Positions 18,196 to 28,971 of a stretch of 64,000 nt of DNA are shown here, piece by piece. The first letter of the stretch is position 1. Every line of letters starts with the position of its first letter. The position numbers and the translations under genes were made by a program. The notes beneath the pieces were generated by a model. It did not search any database. It was not told the DNA's origin and saw only the letters and a list, made by a program, of their open reading frames with translations. The stretch is from assembly GCF_017894385.1 (NCBI RefSeq), contig NZ_CP059560.1, positions 1,612,001 to 1,676,000 on the forward strand. Reading direction: 5' to 3'. This stretch comes from Aromatoleum petrolei (GTDB lineage Bacteria > Pseudomonadota > Gammaproteobacteria > Burkholderiales > Rhodocyclaceae).

Positions 18196-18929
18196 TCGTA
18201 CCCGCGCGCTCCAACCTCTGCGCAGATGCGTTCCATCGCGGTCGCGACACTCGCGGCGGGGCCTTTCACACCCAACTCGATGGTCCGCAGCTCGCCCGGT
18301 GCCGTCGGCACGCTGGGCAGGCTGAACAGCTCCAGTTCGGGAAACGCCGCGGTCACGGCCTCCATCAGATCGACCAGCTTTCCCTCCATGGCATCCAGCA
18401 CCGTGATCGCCGCTTCGGCGAAATCATCGGCATGGTGGAGGTGGCGGAACTGTGTATCGAGCACCCATTCGACCATGGGCCATGCCATCACCGGGAAGCC
18501 GGGCACAAAGTAATGCCCGCGAATCGAGAAGCCCGGTACCTGATTGTACGGATTCGGGATGATCGCGCTGCCCTGCGGATAGGTGCCGAGTTCCAGGCGA
18601 TGCGCCGTAATCTCGGTGCCGAATTTCTCGCGCAGGATCGCCTCCGCCTCGGGGTGCAGCGCAAGTTCGACGCCGAGCGCGGCCGCCGCGCTCTGGCGCG
18701 TGCGGTCGTCCGGCGTGGCGCCGATGCCTCCGAAGCTGAACACCACATCACCGCTCGCGAAGGTTTCGCGCAGCGTCGCGACGAGCCGCTGCGCGTCGTC
18801 GCCGACGTAACGCGCCCAGGCGAGCCTGAGTCCGCGCGCACCGAGCATCTCGACGAGCTTCACCAGATGCTTGTCGCTGCGCCGGCCGGACAGGATCTCG
18901 TCACCGATGATGATCGCGCCGAACGCCAT
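18177..18929 (-). CDS. CinA-type molybdopterin-binding domain protein
   Basis: 250 residues. It has a MoaB/Mog-like fold as in the N-terminal part of CinA: it opens FGAIIIGDEILSGRRSDKH and has the GD..FSFGGIGATPDDRTR motif. The C-terminal nicotinamide-nucleotide deamidase domain of full CinA is missing, so this belongs to the short competence/damage-inducible protein A group of uncertain function. It lies between the EI24 protein gene and the YgjP-like gene in a tightly packed minus-strand run. Confidence 0.85.
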   Translation of the reverse strand: MAFGAIIIGDEILSGRRSDKHLVKLVEMLGARGLRLAWARYVGDDAQRLVATLRETFASGDVVFSFGGIGATPDDRTRQSAAAALGVELALHPEAEAILREKFGTEITAHRLELGTYPQGSAIIPNPYNQVPGFSIRGHYFVPGFPVMAWPMVEWVLDTQFRHLHHADDFAEAAITVLDAMEGKLVDLMEAVTAAFPELELFSLPSVPTAPGELRTIELGVKGPAASVATAMERICAEVGARGYEWQVKA

Positions 18930-18932
18930 GCC

Positions 18933-19703
18933 TTACTCCCGCGCCTGCGGCACCGACAGGGCGTCGAGGACGGTTACGCCCCGCTCAATGCGCTCGCGCC
19001 GCAACGCCTCGAGCATGAAATGGACAAAGGCCAGGCCGCAGAACGCGGGTGCCACGAGATTGACGAACGGTACATAGGCAAGGAGGGCGCAAGCGCCGCC
19101 AAGCAGCAGCATCGACGTCCGCTGCACCCGAGGCAGCCGCCGGAGTTCCTCCGGGTCGGCATGCAGCATCAAAGCGTCATAACCGAACGCTCGCTGGTTC
19201 AGCCATGCGGTCAGCACCACGGACGCGACAAGGCCCGCCCCGGGAATCAGCCACAGCGGCAGCGAAACAACCATGCCGATCAGAAACAGCAGCCCCGCGA
19301 CGATCGCATTCCACGCACTGCCCAAGTTCGAGCCGCCGCGACGCAACTCCAGTTCGCCATAATCCTTGCGCGCCACCTGCTCGAGCATCATCGGCAGTGC
19401 GATCACGGCGACCAGCAGGGCCGCCGTGACGTAGATCAGCGGCAGGAAGGCCAGCGCCAGCGCGATCTCGACGACGATCAGCGTGGCGGTGGCGCCGATC
19501 TCGGACGCGGCGATCCATTCACCGACGAAGGCCCAGCTCTGAATCCAAGCCACGACCGTCTCGACCAGCGTGGACCATGTCAGGACCGCAACCGTCATCC
19601 AAACGACGACGGCCAACAGGCTCGGCCACACAAGGTGGACGAACACCCCCTTGCGCCCAAGGCTGCGCAGCGCCCGTCCGAACGCAAGCAGGATCTCGCG
19701 CAT
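18933..19703 (-). CDS. EI24-domain (CysZ-like) membrane protein
   Basis: 256-residue integral membrane protein with about five or six hydrophobic segments. It belongs to the EI24/CysZ-like family by its N-terminal soluble stretch MREILLAFGRALRSLG, paired membrane helices and the GLAFVHFMLEALR end. CysZ proteins are linked to sulfate uptake, but many family members have no tested role. It begins 12 bp after ffh and ends 3 bp before the CinA-like gene. Confidence 0.75.
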   Translation of the reverse strand: MREILLAFGRALRSLGRKGVFVHLVWPSLLAVVVWMTVAVLTWSTLVETVVAWIQSWAFVGEWIAASEIGATATLIVVEIALALAFLPLIYVTAALLVAVIALPMMLEQVARKDYGELELRRGGSNLGSAWNAIVAGLLFLIGMVVSLPLWLIPGAGLVASVVLTAWLNQRAFGYDALMLHADPEELRRLPRVQRTSMLLLGGACALLAYVPFVNLVAPAFCGLAFVHFMLEALRRERIERGVTVLDALSVPQARE

Positions 19704-19715
19704 CGCCAGCCCCTT

Positions 19716-21074
19716 TCAGCGCATCATCCCGGGCAGCATGCCCTTCATGCCGCGCATCATCTTCTGCATGCCGCCCTTGGAGAACTGCTTCATCACCTTC
19801 TGCGTCTGCTCGAACTGATTGAGCAGGCGATTGACTTCCTGCACCGTCACGCCCGCCCCCGCCGCAATGCGCCGCTTGCGGCTCGCCTTCAGGAGCTCCG
19901 GCTTGGCACGCTCCAGTGGCGTCATCGAATTGATGATGCCCTCGATGCGCCCGATGGTCTTCTCCTCGACGCCGCCCTGCAATTTTCCGGCCATCTGCGA
20001 GAACTGCGCCGGCAGCTTGTCCATCATCGAAGCGAGCCCGCCCATCTTGCGCATCTGGGCGATCTGCTCCTTGAAGTCGTTGAGGTCGAAACCCTTGCCG
20101 GTCTTGAGCTTCTCGGCGAAAGCGCGCGCCTTCTCCTCATCGACCCCACGCCGCGCCTCCTCGACCAGACCGAGGATGTCGCCCATGCCGAGGATCCGGC
20201 TGGCCATGCGCTCGGGGTGGAACTCCTCGAGACCGGTGAGCTTCTCGCCGACACCGGCAAATTTGAGCGGCTTGCCGGTTACGTGGCGGACCGACAGCGC
20301 CGCGCCGCCGCGCGCATCGCCGTCGAGCTTGGTCAGCACGACACCGGTGAGCGGCAGCGCCTCGTTGAACGCCCGCGCCGTATTCACCGCGTCCTGGCCG
20401 AGCATCGCATCGACCACGAACAGTGTCTCCACCGGGTTGATCGCGGCATGGATTGCCTTGATCTCGTCCATCATCGCAGCGTCGATGGCGAGTCGCCCGG
20501 CCGTATCGAACAGCACCACGTCGTAGTAGTGGCGCCGCGCATGGTCGACAACCGCGAGCGCGATATCCACCGGTTTCTGGTCAGGCGTCGTCGGGTAAAA
20601 ATCGATTCCCGCCTGCGCCGACACCGCTTTTAACTGCTCGATCGCGGCGGGCCGGTAGACGTCCGCCGAGACCGCGAGCACCTTCTTCTTCATCCGCTCG
20701 TGCAGCAGCTTGCCGAGCTTGCCGGTGGTGGTCGTCTTGCCGGCGCCCTGCAGGCCGGCCATCAGGATCACGGCCGGCGGCTGCGTCGCCAGATTCAGGC
20801 CTGAGTGGGTTCCACCCATCAGCGCCTTGAGCTCGTCGTGCACGACGCCGACCAGCGCCTGGCCAGGCGTCAGCGAACCTACGACATCCTGTCCGACAGC
20901 CTTCTCCTTCACCCGGGCGATGAAATCCTTGACCACGGGCAGGGCCACGTCCGCCTCGAGGAGCGCAAGGCGCACCTCGCGCATTGCATCCTGGATATTG
21001 TCTTCGGTGAGGCGTGCCTGGCCGCGCAGGGTCTTGACGACCTTGGACAGACGCTGAGTGAGATTGTCGAGCAT
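19716..21074 (-). CDS. ffh: Signal recognition particle protein Ffh
   Basis: 452-residue SRP GTPase that targets membrane proteins to the translocon with 4.5S RNA. The N domain is followed by the G domain with GLQGAGKTT (residues 107-115), DTAGRL and TKLDGDARGG, then a methionine-rich M domain ending MQKMMRGMKGMLPGMMR. The start MLDNLTQRLS at 21074 is the conserved Ffh N-terminus; the frame runs 16 codons further upstream without homology. It diverges from the ccsA-like gene across 42 bp, a common betaproteobacterial arrangement. Confidence 0.97.
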   Translation of the reverse strand: MLDNLTQRLSKVVKTLRGQARLTEDNIQDAMREVRLALLEADVALPVVKDFIARVKEKAVGQDVVGSLTPGQALVGVVHDELKALMGGTHSGLNLATQPPAVILMAGLQGAGKTTTTGKLGKLLHERMKKKVLAVSADVYRPAAIEQLKAVSAQAGIDFYPTTPDQKPVDIALAVVDHARRHYYDVVLFDTAGRLAIDAAMMDEIKAIHAAINPVETLFVVDAMLGQDAVNTARAFNEALPLTGVVLTKLDGDARGGAALSVRHVTGKPLKFAGVGEKLTGLEEFHPERMASRILGMGDILGLVEEARRGVDEEKARAFAEKLKTGKGFDLNDFKEQIAQMRKMGGLASMMDKLPAQFSQMAGKLQGGVEEKTIGRIEGIINSMTPLERAKPELLKASRKRRIAAGAGVTVQEVNRLLNQFEQTQKVMKQFSKGGMQKMMRGMKGMLPGMMR

Positions 21075-21116
21075 ATTGGCTGGGGCCCTAGGCCTTGGAG
21101 TAAACTGCAGGGAACT

Positions 21117-21944
21117 ATGCAAACCATTCTACTTCATCTGTTCGCCGCGACGCTCTACGCGGTCCTGGGTGTCCACTTCTGGCGAGTCACGGCACGAGCA
21201 GCGCCAAACCAGCCGCGTCGCGGGATGTCCACCGCCGAACGCCTCACGATGCTCGGTGCGATCCTCGCCCACGGCTGGGCATTGCAGGGAGAATTGTTCC
21301 CCGGCGAAGGCATGCGCTTCGGCTTTGGCTTCGCCGTATCGCTCGTCATCTGGCTGGCGGTATGCTTTTACTGGATAGAAACCTTCTACGCCCGCCTCGA
21401 CGGCCTGCACGGCTTCGTCGTCGCCGCGGGCGTCGCGGGCAGCCTATTGCCCCTCGGCTTTCCCGGACAGCACCTCCTCGTCAATGCCGGCAGCCCCGGG
21501 TTCCGGGCGCATTTCATCATCGCGATGCTGTCCTACAGCGTTTTCACGCTGGCCGCGCTGCACGCGATGCTGATGGCCATCGCCGAGCGGCAACTGCACA
21601 GCGGGCGGCTCACCAAGACCTTCGCAAGCCTGCCCCCGCTGCTCACGATGGAGACCTTGCTGTTCCGGCTGATCGGCATTGCGTTCATCCTTCTGACCCT
21701 TACGCTGGGTTCCGGCGTCGTGTTCTCGGAAGCGCTGTTCGGACAGCCTTTCCGCCTCGACCACAAGACCGTCTTTGCAATCGTTTCATGGCTGCTTTTC
21801 GGGGCCCTTCTGGTCGGGCGGCGTGCATGGGGCTGGCGTGGCCGCGTCGCACTGCGCTGGACGCTGGCAGGCTTCGTTGCACTGGTGCTCGCATACGTCG
21901 GCAGTCGTTTCGTGATCGAGGTGCTGCTCGGGCGCACCACCTGA
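21117..21944 (+). CDS. CcsA/YpjD-like cytochrome c assembly family membrane protein
   Basis: 275-residue protein with eight or so hydrophobic segments, of the CcmC/CcsA/HemX-type heme-handling superfamily in the YpjD subgroup found beside ffh. Candidate heme-ligand histidines occur in AHGWALQGE, AHFIIAML and RLDHKTVF. The characteristic tryptophan-rich loop of true CcsA is weak, so the exact role is uncertain. The start is the ATG at 21117, just outside ffh. Confidence 0.8.
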   Translation: MQTILLHLFAATLYAVLGVHFWRVTARAAPNQPRRGMSTAERLTMLGAILAHGWALQGELFPGEGMRFGFGFAVSLVIWLAVCFYWIETFYARLDGLHGFVVAAGVAGSLLPLGFPGQHLLVNAGSPGFRAHFIIAMLSYSVFTLAALHAMLMAIAERQLHSGRLTKTFASLPPLLTMETLLFRLIGIAFILLTLTLGSGVVFSEALFGQPFRLDHKTVFAIVSWLLFGALLVGRRAWGWRGRVALRWTLAGFVALVLAYVGSRFVIEVLLGRTT

Positions 21945-21991
21945 CTCCGGGCAGGCGGCCCCGACTTCCGCCGGACGAATCGACCGCGGCC

Positions 21992-22020
21992 TTTACAATT
22001 CCTTACGCGGCGGGCAAGAT
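21992..22020 (+). promoter_or_regulatory. Candidate promoter of the pilBCD operon
   Basis: TTTACA (21992-21997) and CAAGAT (22015-22020) are spaced by 17 bases, 28 bp before the pilB ATG. The -35 matches five of six positions, the -10 only three. Pattern match only. Confidence 0.35.
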
Positions 22021-22047
22021 CAAATGTCAGTTAGCTAAGACCGGGAC

Positions 22048-23763
22048 ATGGCAGCAAACCCCCAGACCGCCCTGAGCGGACTCGCGCGAGCACTGATCCA
22101 GCATGGCCGGCTCTCCGAAGCCGATGCGGCCGCGTGCACGAAGAGCGCGGCAAACGTCCCGAACGGCTTCATCCTCGAACTTGCCCAGCGCAAGCTCCTG
22201 ACCACCAAGGCAGTTGCCTGGTTTGCTGCCGAAACCTTCGGCTACCCGCTGCTCGACATCTCGTCCGTCGACCGCGCCAGCATCCCCCGCGATGCGATCG
22301 ACCGCAAGCTGATGGCCAAGCACCAGGTCGTCGCCCTGGGGAAACGCCAGAACCGCCTCACCGTTGCGACGGCCGACCCGTCCAACATGCGCGCACTCGA
22401 CGAGATCCGCTTCCAGACCGGGATGCAGGTCGACCTCATCGTCGTCGAAGCCGATCGCCTCGCCCGCCTTGCAGAAACCCTGTCGGAATCGACCGAGGAC
22501 ACGCTCAAGGACCTGACCGGCGAAGAGTTCGACATGGACCTCCTGCAGGATCAGGAGGCCACGGAGCAGGCCAGCGAGGACGCCTCCGCAGAAGTCGATG
22601 ACGCCCCGGTCGTCAAGTTCATCCAGAAGGTCCTGATCGACGCGATCAACGAGGGCGCGTCCGACATCCACTTCGAACCGTACGAAAAGTATTACCGCAT
22701 CCGCGTCCGCACCGACGGCATCCTGCGCGAGATCGCGCAGCCGCCGCTGATCCTCAAGGAGAAGATCGCCGCTCGCATCAAGGTCATTTCGCGTCTCGAC
22801 ATTTCGGAAAAACGCATCCCGCAGGACGGGCGCATGAAGCTCGTCCTGTCCAAGAACAAGTCGATCGACTTCCGCGTATCGTCGCTGCCGACGCTGCATG
22901 GCGAAAAGATCGTCATGCGTATTCTCGATGCATCGTCGGCGATGCTGGGGGTCGACGCCCTCGGTTACGAGCTGGAGCAGAAAAAGGTGCTGCTCGATGC
23001 GATCGAGCGCCCCTACGGAATGATCCTCGTAACGGGGCCGACCGGCTCTGGCAAGACCGTCTCGCTGTACACCTGCCTCAACATCCTCAACAAGCCGGGC
23101 GTCAACATCTCGACGGCCGAGGACCCCGCGGAAATCAACCTGGCCGGCATCAACCAGGTCAACGTGAACGACAAGGCCGGCCTGACCTTCGCCGCATCGC
23201 TGCGCGCCTTCCTGCGCCAGGATCCGGACGTGATCATGGTCGGCGAAATCCGCGACCTCGAAACTGCCGAGATCTCCATCAAGGCGGCACAGACGGGCCA
23301 CCTCGTGCTGTCGACGCTGCATACCAACGACGCGCCGACGACACTCGAGCGCCTGCGCAACATGGGCGTCGCGCCGTTCAACATCGCCTCCTCGGTGATC
23401 CTGATCACCGCCCAGCGCTTGGCGCGGCGCCTGTGCACGTGCAAGCAACCGGTCGATATCCCCGTGGAAGCCTTGCTCGATGCAGGCTTCAGCGGCGAGG
23501 ATCTCGACGGCAGCTGGCGCCCATACGGCCCCGTCGGTTGCGAACGATGCAAGGGCAGCGGCTACAAGGGGCGACTGGGTATCTATCAGGTCATGCCCAT
23601 TTCCGCGGAAATTGCCCATATCATCATGACCAACGGCAATTCGATGGATATTGCGGCACAGGCCCAACGCGAAGGCGTGCGCGACCTGCGCCAGTCCGGC
23701 CTGCTGAAAGTGAAACAGGGTGCGACCTCGCTCGAGGAAGTGCTCGCCACCACCAACGAATAG
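22048..23763 (+). CDS. pilB: Type IV pilus extension ATPase PilB
   Basis: 571-residue hexameric ATPase that powers pilin polymerisation at the inner membrane. The N-terminal MshEN/GspE-type domain is followed by the core ATPase with Walker A GPTGSGKT (about residues 330-337), the Asp box, Walker B VIMVGEIRD (about 394-402) and a His box (LVLSTLHTNDAP). A zinc-binding site is formed by CTC near 463 and CERC near 498. The length is normal. It heads a pilB-pilC-pilD operon; no pilin gene is present nearby. Confidence 0.97.
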   Translation: MAANPQTALSGLARALIQHGRLSEADAAACTKSAANVPNGFILELAQRKLLTTKAVAWFAAETFGYPLLDISSVDRASIPRDAIDRKLMAKHQVVALGKRQNRLTVATADPSNMRALDEIRFQTGMQVDLIVVEADRLARLAETLSESTEDTLKDLTGEEFDMDLLQDQEATEQASEDASAEVDDAPVVKFIQKVLIDAINEGASDIHFEPYEKYYRIRVRTDGILREIAQPPLILKEKIAARIKVISRLDISEKRIPQDGRMKLVLSKNKSIDFRVSSLPTLHGEKIVMRILDASSAMLGVDALGYELEQKKVLLDAIERPYGMILVTGPTGSGKTVSLYTCLNILNKPGVNISTAEDPAEINLAGINQVNVNDKAGLTFAASLRAFLRQDPDVIMVGEIRDLETAEISIKAAQTGHLVLSTLHTNDAPTTLERLRNMGVAPFNIASSVILITAQRLARRLCTCKQPVDIPVEALLDAGFSGEDLDGSWRPYGPVGCERCKGSGYKGRLGIYQVMPISAEIAHIIMTNGNSMDIAAQAQREGVRDLRQSGLLKVKQGATSLEEVLATTNE

Positions 23764-23779
23764 GGAACATCGAACGCTC

Positions 23780-25012
23780 ATGGCGACCACCACCCGAGCC
23801 AGGGGAGCCGCTGCCGGCCCCAAGGAAACCCTTTATACGTGGGAAGGCAAGGACAAGAACGGCAAACAGGTGCGCGGAGAAATGCGCGCCAGCGGCGAAT
23901 CGGTCGTACAGGCCACGCTGCGCCGCCAGGGCGTGCAGGTCCTCAAGGTCAAGAAGGCCAAGATGTCGCGTGGCCACAAGATCACCGACAAGGACATTGC
24001 GCTATTCACGCGTCAGCTGGCGACGATGATGAAGTCCGGCGTCCCGCTGCTGCAGGCCTTCGACATCGGCATCAAGGGCTCCGGCAACCCGAGCTTGGCG
24101 CGTCTGCTCAATGAGGTGCGCAACGACGTTGAAACCGGCTCCAGCCTCTCCCAGGCCTTCAGCAAGCACCCCGTGTATTTCGACAAGCTGTTCTGCAATC
24201 TGGTCGGAGCCGGCGAGCAGGCAGGTATCCTCGACGGGCTACTTGACCGCATTGCGACCTACAAGGAAAAGATTCTCGCCATCAAGAGCAAGATCAAGTC
24301 GGCGATGTTCTATCCAATGGCCGTCATCGTGGTTGCGGCCATCGTCGTGACCGTGATCATGCTTTTCGTGGTGCCCGAGTTCAAGAAGGTGTTCGAGAGC
24401 TTCGGCGCCGAACTGCCGGCACCGACGATGATGGTGATCGGCATTTCCGACGCCTTCGTCGAGTACTGGTACATCATATTCGGCATCATTGCGGCGGTGA
24501 TCACCGGAATCGGCTACAGCTACAAGCGTTCGACAGCGATGCAGATTGCACTCGACCGGATAATCCTCAAGCTGCCCGTCGTCGGCAATATCGTGCTGAA
24601 GGCGACGATCGCGCGCTGGACTCGCACTCTGTCGACGATGTTCGCAGCCGGCGTGCCGCTTGTCGAAGCCCTCGATTCGGTCGGCGGAGCCTCGGGCAAC
24701 TACGTGTACCAGACGGCGACAAAGCAGATCCAGACAGAAGTCAGCACCGGCACCAGCCTGACGGTGGCGATGCAGAACTCCAACGTTTTCCCCAGCATGG
24801 TCGTGCAGATGGTGTCGATCGGCGAGGAGTCTGGCCAGCTCGACTCGATGCTCGGCAAGGTCGCCGACTTCTTCGAGCAGGAAGTTGACGATGCCGTGGC
24901 CGGCCTGTCCACCCTGCTCGAGCCGCTCATCATGGTCTTCCTGGGTACAGTCATCGGCGGCCTTGTCGTCGCGATGTACCTGCCGATTTTCAAGCTCGGC
25001 CAGGTCGTCTGA
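23780..25012 (+). CDS. pilC: Type IV pilus inner-membrane platform protein PilC
   Basis: 410-residue polytopic membrane protein that couples PilB to pilin insertion. It contains two GspF domains, each beginning with a FTRQLATMMKSGVPLLQAF-like helix (compare WTRTLSTMFAAGVPLVEAL), and three membrane segments, the last near the C-terminus (IMVFLGTVIGGLVVAMYLP). The start is the ATG at 23780, 16 bp after pilB. Its Lys/Arg-rich N-terminus (MATTTRARGAAAGPKETL) is normal for the family. Confidence 0.96.
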   Translation: MATTTRARGAAAGPKETLYTWEGKDKNGKQVRGEMRASGESVVQATLRRQGVQVLKVKKAKMSRGHKITDKDIALFTRQLATMMKSGVPLLQAFDIGIKGSGNPSLARLLNEVRNDVETGSSLSQAFSKHPVYFDKLFCNLVGAGEQAGILDGLLDRIATYKEKILAIKSKIKSAMFYPMAVIVVAAIVVTVIMLFVVPEFKKVFESFGAELPAPTMMVIGISDAFVEYWYIIFGIIAAVITGIGYSYKRSTAMQIALDRIILKLPVVGNIVLKATIARWTRTLSTMFAAGVPLVEALDSVGGASGNYVYQTATKQIQTEVSTGTSLTVAMQNSNVFPSMVVQMVSIGEESGQLDSMLGKVADFFEQEVDDAVAGLSTLLEPLIMVFLGTVIGGLVVAMYLPIFKLGQVV

Positions 25013-25067
25013 CCCCCTTCCTGCCGCCCGACCCCGACGCGCCGGGTGGCGCAACGCAAGCACGACC

Positions 25068-25919
25068 ATGCCCGACTTTCTCCGCGACCCCATCGTCTTC
25101 ACCTTCCTCGCTACGCTCCTTGGCCTCTTCGTCGGCAGCTTCCTGAACGTCGTGATCCATCGCCTGCCACAAATGATGGAGCGCGAATGGCATGCGCAGG
25201 CGGCCGAACTGCGCAACGAACCGCCGCCGCAGCAGGAAACCTTCAACCTCGCGACCCCCCGCTCGCGCTGCCCGCACTGCGGACACCTGATCACCGCACT
25301 GGAGAACATCCCGGTCGTCAGCTACCTGATGCTAAGGGGCCGTTGCCGGCATTGCAGCGCCCCCATCAGCCGCCGCTACCCCGTGGTGGAGATGCTGACG
25401 GCGGTCCTGTCGGGTTACACGGCCTGGCATTTCGGCTTCGGCCTCGCCAGCCTTGGCGCCCTGGCTTTCGTCTGGACGATGATCGCGCTAGCTTTCATCG
25501 ATCTCGACACCCAACTCCTGCCCGACAGTCTGACCTTGCCCCTGCTTTGGCTGGGACTCGCACTCAACCTCGACAGCACCTACGCGGACATTTCCGCCAG
25601 CGTGATTGGTGCGATGGCCGGCTATCTTGCGCTGTGGTCGGTGTATTGGATGTTCAAGCTCGCGACCGGCAAGGAGGGCATGGGTTATGGCGACTTCAAG
25701 TTGCTCGCCGCCGTCGGTGCGTGGCTGGGATGGCAGATGTTGCCCCTCACGATCCTGTTCTCGTCGCTGGTGGGTGCGCTGGTCGGCATCAGCCTGATCG
25801 TGTTCGCGCGCCACGGTCGCAACGTCCCCATCCCTTTCGGCCCCTATCTCGCCACGGCCGGCGTGCTGGCGATGTTCTGGGGACAGGGCCTGACGAGCTT
25901 GTACCTCGGCACCTTCTGA
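25068..25919 (+). CDS. pilD: Prepilin peptidase / N-methyltransferase PilD
   Basis: 283-residue polytopic aspartic protease that cleaves and N-methylates type IV prepilins and type II pseudopilins. The N-terminal half has the zinc-binding CPHC and CRHC pairs of the methylase domain. The catalytic aspartates lie in FIDLDTQLLPD and the GYGD motif (KEGMGYGDFKL). The ATG at 25068 gives the conserved N-terminus with LGLFVGSFLNVVIHRLP. It is the last gene of the pilBCD operon; coaE and yacG, common downstream partners, are not here. Confidence 0.96.
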   Translation: MPDFLRDPIVFTFLATLLGLFVGSFLNVVIHRLPQMMEREWHAQAAELRNEPPPQQETFNLATPRSRCPHCGHLITALENIPVVSYLMLRGRCRHCSAPISRRYPVVEMLTAVLSGYTAWHFGFGLASLGALAFVWTMIALAFIDLDTQLLPDSLTLPLLWLGLALNLDSTYADISASVIGAMAGYLALWSVYWMFKLATGKEGMGYGDFKLLAAVGAWLGWQMLPLTILFSSLVGALVGISLIVFARHGRNVPIPFGPYLATAGVLAMFWGQGLTSLYLGTF

Positions 25920-26043
25920 CGCGGGCTTGAAAGCTGCCCGCCAGCCCCCATATGACAAGGGTTGCCATGCGCGCGGCTGGCGGCTCCCTTCTCGCCAATG
26001 CTGCGTTGCGCTAGACTTCGAAGCTTGATTTCCGGAGGTTGCC

Positions 26044-26307
26044 ATGCCCATTTATGAATATCGTTGCGACAGCTGCGGGTTCCAGAAGGAACACCTCCAG
26101 AAGATGAGCGACGAACCGCTCACCGTCTGCCCGTCATGCAACGCCAACAGCTATCAGAAGCAACTCTCCGCAGCAGGCTTCCAGCTGAAGGGCACCGGCT
26201 GGTATGCGACGGATTTCAAAGGCAGCGGTTCGTCTGCCCCGGCGAAGGCCGAACCTGCCGCTGCACCCGCCGGCTGTGGCGGCGCATGCGCCTGCCACCC
26301 GGGCTGA
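26044..26307 (+). CDS. FmdB-family zinc-ribbon protein
   Basis: 87-residue protein beginning MPIYEYRCDSCG, the FmdB/CxxC zinc-ribbon start, with a second pair CPSC that completes the zinc site, then a short Ala/Pro linker and a Cys-rich tail GCGGACACHPG. The family is named after a putative formamidase regulator, but its function is unproven. The gene has a good GGAGG site and leads the fmdB-DUF502-aspS run conserved in betaproteobacteria. Confidence 0.9.
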   Translation: MPIYEYRCDSCGFQKEHLQKMSDEPLTVCPSCNANSYQKQLSAAGFQLKGTGWYATDFKGSGSSAPAKAEPAAAPAGCGGACACHPG

Positions 26308-26322
26308 GGGCGATCGCGGCAC

Positions 26323-26949
26323 GTGAAAAAGTATTTCATCACCGGACTGCTGATCTGGATCCCGCTGTCGATCACCTTCATGGTTCTGGCGTGGATCGTC
26401 GGCACGCTCGATCAGATCATCGAGTGGCTGCCTAACGGCCTTCAGCCGCGGAACCTGCTCGGCTTCGACATTCCAGGCGCCGGCCTGGTGGTCGGCCTCG
26501 TCATCCTGCTCAGCACTGGCCTGATTGCGGCCAACGTCATCGGGCAGAAGTTCGTCCGCTACTGGGAGGCCCTCCTCGCCCGCATCCCGGTGGTGAAGTC
26601 GATTTACTACGGCGTGAAGCAGGTTTCGGATACGCTGTTTTCCAGCTCCGGACAGGCCTTCCGCAAGGCGCTACTGGTCCAGTACCCGCGTCAGGGGTCG
26701 TGGACGATCGCCTTCCTCACCGGCAAGCCCGGCGGCGATGCAGTCAACCATCTCAAGGGCGAACATGTCAGCGTGTATGTGCCGACGACGCCCAACCCCA
26801 CCTCGGGTTTCTTCCTGATGATGGCCAAGGAAGATGTGATCGAACTCGACATGAGTGTCGATGAAGCCCTGAAGTACATCATCTCGATGGGCGTGGTGGC
26901 CCCCTCCCCGCACATCGCCCCAGCGCGCCCAGCGCTCCTGAATGAGTAA
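26323..26949 (+). CDS. DUF502 family inner-membrane protein
   Basis: 208 residues with two membrane segments (about residues 4-26 and 52-74), then a soluble domain containing RIPVVKSIYYGVKQVSDT and the PTTPNPTSGFFLM motif typical of DUF502. The function is unknown. The start is GTG at 26323, 15 bp after the FmdB-like gene. It precedes aspS, its usual neighbour in this group. Confidence 0.88.
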   Translation: MKKYFITGLLIWIPLSITFMVLAWIVGTLDQIIEWLPNGLQPRNLLGFDIPGAGLVVGLVILLSTGLIAANVIGQKFVRYWEALLARIPVVKSIYYGVKQVSDTLFSSSGQAFRKALLVQYPRQGSWTIAFLTGKPGGDAVNHLKGEHVSVYVPTTPNPTSGFFLMMAKEDVIELDMSVDEALKYIISMGVVAPSPHIAPARPALLNE

Positions 26950-26994
26950 CCTCGCGGCCCGCAGCGGCCGCGCCTTCGTTTCGGAACTGAAACC

Positions 26995-28794
<1,800 letters not shown>

Positions 28795-28818
28795 CCGCCC
28801 ACGCGCGCAACATCATCG

Positions 28819-28850
28819 AAGGGCAGATGGGCGACCATCTGCCCTTTTTC
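28819..28850 (+). terminator. Rho-independent terminator after aspS
   Basis: Perfect stem AGGGCAGATGG / CCATCTGCCCT, GCGA loop and five T residues, 25 bp after the aspS stop. Confidence 0.92.
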
Positions 28851-28971
28851 TTCGAGACGTGCGTAGCGTGAGCAACGACATACGCGGAAAAGCTACAGAA
28901 TTTCCCCGGCAATGCCGTAAGCTTGGATAACGCCCCGACGCGGCATCCCCTGTACGGCCCGTAACGAAACC

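Noticed and set aside
18432..20633. A 733-codon plus-strand frame across the CinA-like, EI24 and ffh genes
   Set aside because: It is a shadow of three recognised minus-strand genes, rich in Gln/His/Arg, and spans their boundaries.
22027..23823. A 598-codon minus-strand frame opposite pilB
   Set aside because: Shadow of pilB caused by high GC at third positions.
25920..25945. Hairpin GCGGGC / GCCCGC after pilD as a terminator
   Set aside because: Only six base pairs and no T tract follow.
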